A DNA stretch of 64,000 nt from Teredinibacter franksiae (GTDB lineage: Bacteria; Pseudomonadota; Gammaproteobacteria; Pseudomonadales; Cellvibrionaceae): contig NZ_JACJUV010000001.1 of assembly GCF_014218805.1 (NCBI RefSeq), positions 2,740,501 through 2,804,500 on the forward strand, read 5' to 3'. Below are positions 53,129-60,664 of the stretch, piece by piece (positions within the stretch are counted from its first letter, which is position 1; every line of letters starts with the position of its first letter). The notes beneath the pieces were generated by a model. That model saw nothing but the letters and a program-made list of their open reading frames with translations. It ran no database searches and was not told the DNA's origin. Made by a program: the position numbers and the translations under genes.

Positions 53129-53521
53129 ATGGTGATATATTCAGGAAAAGACTCGCCGAGCGCTATCTTAATGCCGATACTATTTCTACCATTGGTATTC
53201 TTACCCTTTGTATTTGGTGTTGTCACTTGGGAAATTTTAGCTGTAGGGTCATTGGTTATATACCTAATGACAAAAGGGCTCAGCTTTACCATCGAAAAAA
53301 GTAATGATGCGTATATACTTATAAGACAATGCTGGGGGATAAAGTACGAGTCTACAAAGTCCCAAGGTATTGGGTGCGTCTGTTTGGACGATGAATACTC
53401 GGACGCCCCTAAATCGACTTGTGTTTCTATTATGTTTGCTGGGCGTACGACGTATATTGGTACGAGTAAAAATATGAGAGAAATTGAAATTGCACTGTCG
53501 AAGTACCAGAGCAATTCTTGA
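53129..53521 (+). CDS. cassette membrane protein, two segments plus soluble domain
   Basis: 130 residues. Two adjoining membrane segments (about 13-31 ILMPILFLPLVFLPFVFGV and 34-48 EILAVGSLVIYLMTK) precede a beta-rich domain (SFTIEKSNDAYILIRQCWGI, then STCVSIMFAGRTTYIGTSKN) that looks like a PH-type or YcxB-like fold. It resembles the layout of the 46294 cassette. ATG 53129 follows AAGAAAAGT. R'' begins eight bases after the stop. No family named. Confidence 0.7.
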   Translation: MVIYSGKDSPSAILMPILFLPLVFLPFVFGVVTWEILAVGSLVIYLMTKGLSFTIEKSNDAYILIRQCWGIKYESTKSQGIGCVCLDDEYSDAPKSTCVSIMFAGRTTYIGTSKNMREIEIALSKYQSNS

Positions 53522-53529
53522 GGTGCGCC

Positions 53530-53634
53530 TTCTAACAAGGCCATCGTAGCGACCACTTTTCCGTCGCTTCAATTTGTGCTTTGATAGCACAAATCAAATC
53601 AACTACAAAGTGGCGCCACATGGCGACGTTATAC
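53530..53634 (+). other. attC of the 130-residue membrane cassette
   Basis: R'' TTCTAAC, R' GTTATAC. The cassette start GTTAGAA complements R''. Confidence 0.85.
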
Positions 53635-53649
53635 GTCAAGGAGGGTTCA

Positions 53650-53979
53650 GTGCTAAAAAAAATATGCCCTTGGTGTGGCGAGAAAACTACATTAAACCAA
53701 CTCGGTCGAAGGCCAGTTAAGAAGAAGCCGCAGTGGTATGAGTTTTCTAGAAGTGTGCGGGTTTGTCCATACTGTGCGGGTGCAGTGAAGCCTGGCGGTA
53801 AATCGATGTGGTTTATGGTTCTAGCTTTGCCTGCATTTATGTCGTTCATGATAGATTCATTCACGGGTTTTAACGTGCTGAAAGAGTTGGATGCCGAAAC
53901 CGCTGGCTGGGTACTGTTTTTACTTGGGTGTATTGGTGCATATTATTTTGGAATATTTGAAAAAGTAGAAAACGTATAA
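53650..53979 (+). CDS. zinc-ribbon membrane cassette protein
   Basis: 109 residues from GTG 53650, with GGAGGG seven bases upstream. A zinc ribbon formed by CPWCGEKTT (about 6) and CPYCAGAVKP (about 39) is followed by two membrane segments (about 53-69 MWFMVLALPAFMSFMID and 85-102 AGWVLFLLGCIGAYYFGI). Same architecture as 45879-46169, suggesting a recurrent cassette type. The frame extends upstream to 53581 across the attC, which I do not use. The stop overlaps R''. Confidence 0.75.
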   Translation: MLKKICPWCGEKTTLNQLGRRPVKKKPQWYEFSRSVRVCPYCAGAVKPGGKSMWFMVLALPAFMSFMIDSFTGFNVLKELDAETAGWVLFLLGCIGAYYFGIFEKVENV

Positions 53980-54085
53980 CCAGGCTATCAAGCAGACCTC
54001 CATTCCGGTGTTTGATTTTGTGCTGGCCGCTAACGCTAGCACAAAACAATCACCTCCATTACGGCTGCTTATAGCAGCGTTAGGC
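53974..54085 (+). other. attC of the second zinc-ribbon membrane cassette
   Basis: R'' GTATAAC, R' GTTAGGC. The cassette start GTTATAC complements R''. Confidence 0.85.
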
Positions 54086-54110
54086 TACCGAGAGTATCAC
54101 CGAGAGAAAA

Positions 54111-54701
54111 ATGGATAACTCAAAGAGTACAGTTCGTCAGAGAGCGGATGAAATTAAAGAATACCAATGTAAAAATCTAATTGCAGTTTTAGAAAATCCG
54201 ATGGATATAAAAAACATTGGATCTGTCATTAGAAATGCAAACGCTCTTGGCGTAGAAAAAATATATGTAGTAGATTCTCGTAAGTCCTTACCTGATGACT
54301 GGGAAGAACTAAGAGAACGCAAATCACTCTCAAAGATATCGGTATCCGCTTCAAAATGGACTTTTGTTAAGCGTTTTGACAGCACTGAAGAATGTTTAGA
54401 GCATCTCGAGAAAAATCGATTTACATCTGTAGTAACTTCGCCTCACGTCAAGGGAAGAGACAACTTTGTACTTCATGAGGCTGACTATACTCAACCGAAG
54501 CTTGCAGTGTGGTTCGGGAATGAATCTCGAGGTATAAGCGATATTGTAGTAGAACGAAGTGAGTTTTGCGTATCAATACCAATGTTCGGCATGATAGAGA
54601 GCTTAAATTTGGCCACTACTACGGGTATAGTCCTTTATGAAGTCACAAAGCAAAGACGTGACTACCAGGCTAAATACAAACGTGCAAACAGAAAAGCCTA
54701 A
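54111..54701 (+). CDS. TrmH/SpoU-family RNA 2'-O-methyltransferase cassette
   Basis: 196 residues with a complete trefoil-knot SPOUT domain: NPMDIKNIGSVIRNANALGV (motif 1, about 30-49, with the N-x-G-x-x-x-R signature), VWFGNESRGIS (motif 2, about 137) and SIPMFGMIESLNLATTTGIV (motif 3, about 160). It lacks the extra N-terminal domain of RlmB, so it is closer to TrmH or TrmL in layout. It would methylate a ribose in tRNA or rRNA using SAM. An RNA-modifying enzyme in a mobile cassette could alter translation or resistance (inference). The stop overlaps R''. Confidence 0.92.
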   Translation: MDNSKSTVRQRADEIKEYQCKNLIAVLENPMDIKNIGSVIRNANALGVEKIYVVDSRKSLPDDWEELRERKSLSKISVSASKWTFVKRFDSTEECLEHLEKNRFTSVVTSPHVKGRDNFVLHEADYTQPKLAVWFGNESRGISDIVVERSEFCVSIPMFGMIESLNLATTTGIVLYEVTKQRRDYQAKYKRANRKA

Positions 54702-54805
54702 CAAAAGTATGCACACGACAAAAACTGCGTCGCTCCGTTTGTGCAAGGGCTTCGCCCATTTTACACAAACTACACGCCGCAGTTTTTGCGTGTGATACTG
54801 GCGTT
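54696..54805 (+). other. attC interrupted at its crossover by the second IS1182-like copy
   Basis: R'' GCCTAAC and paired arms GCACACGACAAAAACTGCG with CGCAGTTTTTGCGTGTG. The IS begins directly after GTT (54803-54805); the next cassette resumes as GTTAGCT at 56602. Confidence 0.85.
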
Positions 54806-54859
54806 CAGGCTGTAGAAAAATAGATCTCCTTCGGGATCTAGGCCGATTTTCATAGTAAA

Positions 54860-55642
54860 ATGTCACTTCAGCAGTTTACTGAGGCGGATATGGCCAACTT
54901 CATCGATACAAATATAAATCAAACCGTTTTTCTGGATATCAATTTCCTTGACCAGCTTGGTACGGATAATTTTGATTTCTATATGTATACTCTTCTGAAT
55001 ACAGACAAAATTATTGATGGTTTCCTCAGTCGATATAAAAATAGTAATGTTGGCCGCAAGGCCTACCCTCCTGAGCTTCTCCTTCGCGTTATCTTTAGTG
55101 CCTATTATCGAGGAATCACCTCCAGTCGAGTGATTGCTAAGCTATGCACAACTGATTTGACGTTCATGGCCCTGGCTGTTGGTACCACGCCACACTTTAC
55201 AACTATTGCAAATTTCGTCTCGGGTAATTGTGAGGCAATTAAGGAGTTGTTTCACAAAATTCTACTCATTTGCGATGAGAGTGGTTTAATTGGTAAGGAG
55301 CATTTTGCTATTGACGGATGCAAGCTTCCTACCGATGCTTCCAAGCAATGGAGTGGAACCCATCCTGAGCTGGAAAAGAAGTCTACTAAGATGCGTGCTA
55401 GAGCCGAAAGAATCGTGGATAAGCACCTGGAATCGGACTCTACAAAGAATAATCAAAGCGGCCATTATAAAAAGGATATGCAAACGGTAGAAACCTTGCT
55501 AAAGACAGCCGATAAAATTGATGGTTTTCTGGCTGAGAATGAACCTCGTATAGGGCATTCAAAAAGTAAGAAAGAGGTACAGAGTAACATCACGGATAAT
55601 GAGTCGTGTAAAATGACCACTAGTAAAGGCACAATTCAATGA
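54860..55642 (+). pseudogene. IS1182-like transposase, N-terminal part up to an in-frame TGA (copy 2)
   Basis: Encodes the same 260 residues as 43286-44068, including the DUF772 part and the first catalytic Asp, and stops at the same TGA. Since the second halves of the two copies have diverged, the shared stop is not a sequencing accident in one copy. It may still be an inherited defect if both copies came from the same parent. Confidence 0.85.
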
Positions 55643-56431
55643 ATGGCTTGTGTGACTGCTGCGGACGAGAAGCATCAGATTATTATTGAAGCAAGAGCCT
55701 TTGGTGTCGGTCAAGAACAGATTACGTTGAAACCGATGGTCGAGAGTATTAAAGACAAATTTGAAGAAGATGTATTTTCCGCTGGATGTGTATTAACAGC
55801 TGATACAGGATATTGTAGTGAAGATAACCTACAGTTTTTGCACGATGAGAATATTAAATCTGTCATACCAGACAATCAATTTAGAATGAGAGACCCGGTT
55901 TATTCGGACTCAGAAACGTTTAAAGCGCACAAGAAAAAACGGCAGGAAACCAGAACAGATAACAAAAAAACAAGAGACGTCTTTCCGGGTAGCGAGTTTG
56001 TAATTGATTTTGTTAAGAAGGAAGCTGTGTGTCCTAATGGTAAAGAGATGATCTATTTGGGTGATGATTTCGAAACTAAAAGTGGACCCCACATGCGATT
56101 CCGAGGTTATTTGAAAGACTGCCGAGAATGCCCATTGCAAGAGCAATGTATGCAGAAAGAAGTCAAAAGTCAGGGGCGACAAATATCAGTTTTAATCGAA
56201 TCGAAAAGAAGAGTGACACAGTTAGATAAAATGAAAAAGATCATCGATAGTGATGATGGTAAAAAAATGTATAGCAAGCGAATGTATACAATCGAACCGG
56301 TCTTTGGGAATATTTGTAGCAACAAAGGTTTAGACAAATTGAGCTTGCGAGGGGAAAGCAAGGTGACGGCGCAATGGCAGTTGTATTGTATGGTACATAA
56401 TGCCGAGAAGTTATGGAGGTATGCCTCATAG
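55643..56431 (+). pseudogene. IS1182-like transposase, C-terminal part (copy 2)
   Basis: 262 residues in phase with the preceding piece, starting with ATG right after the TGA. It carries the second Asp (TADTGYCSE) and the Glu (TIEPVFGNI) of the DDE triad. Two amino-acid changes are seen against copy 1 (Glu in KKRQETRTD, final Ser instead of Thr); the other changes are silent, which suggests the product was under selection after the copies separated, though the numbers are small. Confidence 0.85.
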
Positions 56432-56607
56432 AGGGATAGAAAGGGCCAAATGGCGCCCTATATGGCAATATTCGATCATTTGTCGATCAGGCAATGTGAA
56501 GATTAGCTAGATTCATAATTGTGGTCATATAATGAACGCCTCAGAAAACAATTCAGAGGCGCAAAAAAGTGACGGTCAAACCCGAAATTTTCTACAGCCT
56601 CGTTAGC

Positions 56608-57003
56608 TTAAATCCAGTCCTCGAGAGTAAGGTCAGGAATTCTGGAAAATTCTTTAGTGTTATTTGTTACGAGCACAGCATTAATGCTGCGCGCATGCGC
56701 GGCAATAAATAAGTCGTTGCTACCAATAATGTTTCCTTGCCGTTTTAAAATTGCTCTAATTAGTCCGTAGTGTCGAGCGGCTTCTTCATCCCAAGGATCT
56801 ATAAGTACTCTTTGAGTAAATATATCTAGCTGATTGTAACGTTCTTCTCTAAGCTTTGGATCGCCGTTTTCAATACCATAACAAAGCTCCGCGTAGGCAA
56901 CCGTGGAAATAGAAATATTTTTAATGGCTTTAAACTTATTTTTCAGCTCGGTAGTTCGATTCTTTAAAACAAATATACAGGTATTGGTGTCGAGCATGTA
57001 CAT
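56608..57003 (-). CDS. vapC: VapC-type PIN-domain toxin (cassette gene in reverse orientation)
   Basis: 131-residue PIN ribonuclease. The acidic catalytic residues are visible: Asp in MLDTNTCIF (about 5), Glu in VAYAELCYGIE (about 40), Asp in IIGSNDLFIAAHA (about 98) and a last acidic site near VTNNTKEFSRIPDL. VapC toxins usually cut tRNA. Its ATG overlaps the vapB stop by one base (TAATG), so the pair is translationally coupled. Unlike most cassette genes it runs towards the preceding attC, and it has its own promoter. Likely role: stabilising the array. Confidence 0.93.
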   Translation of the reverse strand: MYMLDTNTCIFVLKNRTTELKNKFKAIKNISISTVAYAELCYGIENGDPKLREERYNQLDIFTQRVLIDPWDEEAARHYGLIRAILKRQGNIIGSNDLFIAAHARSINAVLVTNNTKEFSRIPDLTLEDWI

Positions 57004-57236
57004 TAATAAAAATCTCGCTCTTGAGGGGCGCCTTGTTCACGGTCACTTAAGTAGTCTTCGTCAAAAGCCGAAGCCTGAGAAAAAAAGTCGTCCCACGTAG
57101 GTTTGGTTGGAGAAATTACAACTTTGTCACCTTGCTTAGATATGTACACTTCGTCACAATCGAACCTGAACTCTTTGGGTAGGCGCACAGCTTGGCTTCG
57201 CCCGTTCATAAAAATTTTGGCAATTTGGTTTAGCAT
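57003..57236 (-). CDS. vapB: VapB-type antitoxin (AbrB/SpoVT DNA-binding)
   Basis: 77 residues. An N-terminal AbrB-type swapped-hairpin domain (IFMNGRSQAVRLPKEFRF, about 8-25; the NGRSQAVRLP signature is typical of VapB) binds the operator and represses the pair. The C-terminal part (PTWDDFFSQASAFDEDYL) binds and neutralises VapC. A candidate operator of two GTATATAC boxes lies 24-45 bases upstream. Start at 57236. Confidence 0.93.
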   Translation of the reverse strand: MLNQIAKIFMNGRSQAVRLPKEFRFDCDEVYISKQGDKVVISPTKPTWDDFFSQASAFDEDYLSDREQGAPQERDFY

Positions 57237-57259
57237 TATACAAATCCCTCAATGCGGTG

Positions 57260-57281
57260 GTATATACCGAATAGTATATAC
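57260..57281 (-). promoter_or_regulatory. candidate VapB operator
   Basis: Two GTATATAC palindromes (57260-57267 and 57274-57281) six bases apart, just upstream of vapB. This is the usual place and shape of an autoregulatory toxin-antitoxin operator; the boxes are also AT-rich enough to include the -10 element. Confidence 0.6.
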
Positions 57282-57332
57282 TGTGTCTCGTGACTTGGCT
57301 ATAAGGTGTAACATATTGAAAATAAAAGAAAA

Positions 57333-57449
57333 AGCTAACAAAGCTATCAACCTGACGTCCAAAGCTACACTGGTCTTTGGGCATGGCCTACGGCCATTAT
57401 GGCCCAAAACCAGCTCCACTCTGGCCGCAGGTTATAGCGGGCGTTATGT
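57333..57449 (+). other. attC of the VapBC cassette
   Basis: R'' AGCTAAC, R' GTTATGT. The cassette start GTTAGCT (56602) complements R''. TTTGGGCATGGCC pairs with GGCCATTATGGCCCAAA. Confidence 0.85.
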
Positions 57450-57481
57450 TTTTATCGTTTTGTCAGCTCAAGGAGATATAA

Positions 57482-57739
57482 ATGTTGGATTTAAGCTTAT
57501 TGTTACCAAAGAAAATCGACAACAGTTTTCTTGGTAATAAGGTTGCGCTTTGGTTTTTTTATCTATTAACTGCTGTAACTTTGTGGCGAAGCCAGCATCA
57601 TTTGTTTTCGCCTGACGGAGGGGCACAATCTATAGCTACAATCCCTCTTGATACATATGCACAAGGAGCATCGTTAACGATTATTGGTATTTTTGCGTTG
57701 TGGGGGCTGTCACAATTAGTAATAAGCGTTATTTATCTA
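57482..57739 (+). pseudogene. membrane-protein cassette gene, 5' part, cut by IS66
   Basis: 86 codons from ATG 57482 (AAGGAG upstream) up to the target site. Hydrophobic segments at about 25-36 (FFYLLTAVTLW) and 62-86 (LTIIGIFALWGLSQLVISVI). Read straight on, the frame ends a few codons inside the IS end (VSAH), which is artificial. Removing the IS and one copy of TTTATCTA joins it in phase to 60197-60397, giving a 152-residue protein with about four membrane segments. No family recognised. Confidence 0.8.
57732..57739 (+). repeat. target duplication of IS66, left copy (TTTATCTA)
   Basis: Matches 60189-60196 exactly; eight bases is the usual IS66 duplication length. Confidence 0.92.
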
Positions 57740-57754
57740 GTAAGCGCCCATTAA

Positions 57755-59392
57755 CTAGGGTGTCTTGACATCCTTACATTTAAAATTCCACGGCAATAAT
57801 TTTTCAAGATCCTCCATCGTCTCTGCGTAAGGCAATTTTTTCAACATATCCTTAAAATAACCATAAGGCTCAAGCCCATTCGCTTTTGCCGTTTCAATTA
57901 AACTGTAGTAAATCGCGCTGGCATTTGCCCCTTTCGGAGTATCACTAAAAAGCCAATTACGTCGACCAACACAAAAAGGTCGTATGGCGTTTTCCGCTAG
58001 AATATTGCTGATGGGGATTTCCCCCTGCTCGCAGTATAAGGTCAGCTTTTCCCACTGGTTTAAGGTGTAGCTAATAGCTTTCCACGTTAATCCTTCTTTT
58101 GATACCCGACTTTCATTTTTTTCTAGCCAAGTTTTTAGTGTGTTGAGTAAAGGGACGCTTTCCTGCTGTCGGGTTTGGATTTTTTCTTCGGCTGTTTTGC
58201 CTTGTATCTGGCGCTCAACCAGATAAAGCTTGTTGATAAGCGATAATCCCATGCGGGCCTTGCTGGGAGCTCTCGATTTTGCGTTAGCTTTTAAATCTTT
58301 GCTTGCTGCTTTTTCGGCTTCGTCAAACTTGCGGCGTGCATGATCCCAGCACCCAGCATGTTGGAGTTTCTGCTTTTTCACCACAGCATTGTAGCCAGCA
58401 TAACCATCAGTTTGCAGAGCGCCATTAAACCCTTCTAACAGGCGCAACGGCACATCCTTACTTCGAGATGGATCATACTCAAACAAAACACTGGGATGAT
58501 CTGGAGGCCCTCCACGGGTTAACCACATCCACTTGTCACTGGTTGCGCTCCGACCGGGTTCTTTGAGCACCTGAACGCGGGTCTCATCGGCTTGTATAAG
58601 ATCACCATTCCATTGATGCTCTCGCATTAGCTTGATTAGCGGAGCAAGCTGTAACGATAAACGTATTAGCCAATTGGCCAGTGTAGTGCGTGTAACACTG
58701 CCACCATAGCGCCCCAAAATGCCTTCTAAACGATAGAGTGGCAACGCATCCATGTATTTAGCAGTAATGATGTAGGCCAATGTGTTGGTGCTGGCAACAG
58801 CTTTCGGTAGCGGGTGTTTAGGTAAGGGGGCAGAAACAATTCTACGCTTATTTTCTCCGCCAATATTTTTATCTTCGTCGTCGATAAAAATCGCTTTTTC
58901 TTGCATCAGTTCAATCACTTGAACCTGTGCCGGGATAATATCCAGCTCTTCTTTAACTTTGACAAAGTAGGTGTCGATAGCGCCGTCTTTTGCCTCATCA
59001 CTGAGTTCAATGCGGTGCTGAACACGCGGTATAGTGGGATTTAGCCCTTTGCGGCCCGAGGGCTTTTTCTTCTTGGGCTCATCATCGGCTTCCTGCTCAA
59101 CCTCTATGGCTTCTGCTTCATCAAACATCCCCAGCTGATTAGGCTGTTGCTCGCTACTGCGGCCATACAGTTTTTGTTTTTGTTGCCGAAGCAGCTCTTC
59201 CAGTACGGCAATTCGAGCTTTTTGCGACTGTATGACTTGAGTTTTTTTGCCAATGACCTGATCTTTTTCGTCAAGTAGATTTTCTTTTTGTTCGAGCTGC
59301 GTATTTTTTTCCAGCAGCAGATCGCGCCACGAACCTTCATCAAAAGTGGAGTCGCTATCGCTTACATTCTGAGTATTTGGAGGTGAAGTCAT
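57755..59392 (-). CDS. tnpC: IS66 transposase TnpC
   Basis: 545 residues, full length. An N-terminal leucine-zipper/coiled-coil region (about 20-75) and the RKGLNPTIPRVQHRIELSDE zinc-binding-type region precede the catalytic core. DDE residues lie in GDLIQADETRVQVL (about 268), LQTDGYAGYNAV (about 322) and NILAENAIRPFCVGRRNWLF (about 485). It performs strand transfer for the element. No frameshift is seen. Confidence 0.95.
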   Translation of the reverse strand: MTSPPNTQNVSDSDSTFDEGSWRDLLLEKNTQLEQKENLLDEKDQVIGKKTQVIQSQKARIAVLEELLRQQKQKLYGRSSEQQPNQLGMFDEAEAIEVEQEADDEPKKKKPSGRKGLNPTIPRVQHRIELSDEAKDGAIDTYFVKVKEELDIIPAQVQVIELMQEKAIFIDDEDKNIGGENKRRIVSAPLPKHPLPKAVASTNTLAYIITAKYMDALPLYRLEGILGRYGGSVTRTTLANWLIRLSLQLAPLIKLMREHQWNGDLIQADETRVQVLKEPGRSATSDKWMWLTRGGPPDHPSVLFEYDPSRSKDVPLRLLEGFNGALQTDGYAGYNAVVKKQKLQHAGCWDHARRKFDEAEKAASKDLKANAKSRAPSKARMGLSLINKLYLVERQIQGKTAEEKIQTRQQESVPLLNTLKTWLEKNESRVSKEGLTWKAISYTLNQWEKLTLYCEQGEIPISNILAENAIRPFCVGRRNWLFSDTPKGANASAIYYSLIETAKANGLEPYGYFKDMLKKLPYAETMEDLEKLLPWNFKCKDVKTP

Positions 59393-59426
59393 GGCGTGGA
59401 TTATACCAAATTATCCCCCGCTATTT

Positions 59427-59792
59427 TTAAAATACTGTTTCGTAATGCAGTTTTTTATGGGGTTTCATCGCGCTCAGATCATAGCCATCCAGCAGCCAAT
59501 TTAATTGTTGTCCGCTGAGGGTGATAATGTCATCCCCCTGCCTAGGCCACTTGAATTTTTCTTCGGCTAAGCTCTTGTAATACAGGACAAAACCGTTTCT
59601 TTCCCAAAATAGGCATTTGATTTTGTTGCGGCGCTTGTTGGTAAAGCCATAAAGGCGCCCTTCAAATACGTTATGCCCCAGCTCCCGCTCAACAATGGCA
59701 CTGAGTCCATTAAACGATTTCCTGAAGTCTACAGGCTTTCGATAAAGGTAGATAACGGGTAGCGACCGCGAGGGTCGCATTACTTCGTTCAT
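59427..59792 (-). CDS. tnpB: IS66 accessory protein TnpB
   Basis: 121 residues from ATG 59792 (MNEVMRPSRS). Family text: YLYRKPVDFRKSFNGLSAIV near the start and IKCLFWERNGFVLYYKSLAE (about 68-87). Its start overlaps the tnpA stop as ATGA, the coupling usual in IS66. An in-frame upstream extension (to 59885) lies within tnpA and does not resemble the family. Confidence 0.93.
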   Translation of the reverse strand: MNEVMRPSRSLPVIYLYRKPVDFRKSFNGLSAIVERELGHNVFEGRLYGFTNKRRNKIKCLFWERNGFVLYYKSLAEEKFKWPRQGDDIITLSGQQLNWLLDGYDLSAMKPHKKLHYETVF

Positions 59793-60109
59793 TGTAGCGT
59801 GCACATTAATGCGCTCACTAGCGGTAAGGTTTGTGTGCTTATCCCTTCGATTGTATGTCCGCTGGCCAGGCGTAAACTTAAACATTCAGCGCCGATGGCA
59901 TTGGTGCTCAAAACACTAACTTGGCTAAAGCCTGTTGATTGCGCATCTGGGCTAAGTGCTTGGGGTTCATACTTGCGTTTGTAGTATGACAGCTGGTGAG
60001 CGACCAAGCCTTGCTCTCGGCAAAATTGAGAAAGTGGTAAACCAGATTCTCGCCATGCTTTGAGTTCGACCCGCCAGTCAATTGGGGGGGTACGCGTTTG
60101 TTTTTCCAT
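59789..60109 (-). CDS. tnpA: IS66 protein TnpA (helix-turn-helix)
   Basis: 106 residues. A helix-turn-helix near the start (WRVELKAWRESGLPLSQFCR, then EQGLVAHQLSYYKRKY) is typical of IS66 TnpA and probably binds the IS ends. A less conserved C-terminal half follows. First gene of the tnpA-tnpB-tnpC operon; its start is 80 bases inside the right terminal repeat. Confidence 0.9.
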   Translation of the reverse strand: MEKQTRTPPIDWRVELKAWRESGLPLSQFCREQGLVAHQLSYYKRKYEPQALSPDAQSTGFSQVSVLSTNAIGAECLSLRLASGHTIEGISTQTLPLVSALMCTLQ

Positions 60110-60188
60110 AATGGACTCCTTGGTTAGGGGGGGCCATTATGAGCTGATGATTGTTGGCTGGGTATTACCCGGGTTAATGGGCGCTTAC

Positions 60189-60196
60189 TTTATCTA
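60189..60196 (+). repeat. target duplication of IS66, right copy (TTTATCTA)
   Basis: Second copy of the eight-base target of IS66, directly after the right terminal repeat. Confidence 0.92.
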
Positions 60197-60397
60197 TTTG
60201 CATGCATACGGTATCGAGCACTAATTCCTTTGATGTACTTATTCGGAATAATTGAGTATGGGATGAGAGCGTTTTACATTGGTTCATATAAGCCAGTAGA
60301 AACCGCAGGTGATGCTCCAGGAGCATTAATTAATTTACCTTTCATGCTTATATTTACTTTAATGCTCGCTCTGTCGTTATGGCGAAAAAAGCAATAA
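60197..60397 (+). pseudogene. membrane-protein cassette gene, 3' part, cut by IS66
   Basis: 66 codons continuing the frame of 57482-57739 (FACIRYRALIPLMYLFGIIE, then LINLPFMLIFTLMLALSLW) to TAA 60395-60397, ending basic (RKKQ). Two membrane segments. Alone it has no start near its left end. The attC follows 12 bases after the stop, which confirms that this is the true gene end. Confidence 0.82.
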
Positions 60398-60409
60398 ATC
60401 GAGGCCAAA

Positions 60410-60463
60410 ACATAACAAATAGGGATATGTCGCGCGAAGCCGCGACATATCCTATTGTTGAAC
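60410..60463 (+). other. very short attC of the IS66-split cassette
   Basis: R'' ACATAAC, R' GTTGAAC, 54 bases. Near-perfect hairpin GGATATGTCGCG with CGCGACATATCC. The cassette start GTTATGT (57443) complements R''. Confidence 0.85.
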
Positions 60464-60664
60464 GAGCCCGTGCTGCAGGCTCTCTCTATAGTAAATAAGT
60501 AAAATGGGTTTTGTTAACCGGAAGGTTGTGTCGACGTTATGTCTTTATGGAAGGCGAGTGCAAGCCTCGCCTGTTAGACGATAAAAAAATACTGATTTTA
60601 TTTCATGGATGCTTCTCCAGTTTGAATGAATTGATTCCCTTTGGTGTCTTCCCTTTTGATCTTT
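60464..60664. other. gene-free left end of the IS91-type element region
   Basis: Contains the hairpins GAGCC/GGCTC (about 60465-60483) and AGGCGAG/CTCGCCT (about 60551-60571). One of them may be the rolling-circle origin end of the IS91-type element, since GAAC (the family's GTTC target read on the other strand) directly precedes 60464. No gene supported. Confidence 0.5.

Larger units (their letters stand above)
54806..56600 (+). mobile_element. IS1182-like insertion sequence, copy 2
   Basis: 1795 bases, the same length, ends and orientation as copy 1, again between CGTT repeats (54802-54805 and 56601-56604) at an attC crossover. It differs from copy 1 by about ten substitutions, nearly all in the second half. 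Confidence 0.9.
57740..60188 (-). mobile_element. IS66-family insertion sequence
   Basis: 2449 bases with perfect terminal repeats GTAAGCGCCCATTAAC and GTTAATGGGCGCTTAC, beginning GTAAGCG as in the family. It carries tnpA, tnpB and tnpC on the minus strand and looks intact. Confidence 0.95.

Noticed and set aside
57482..57754. A complete 90-codon gene ending VSAH
   Set aside because: The last codons lie in the IS66 terminal repeat; removing the IS restores a longer frame ending before an attC.
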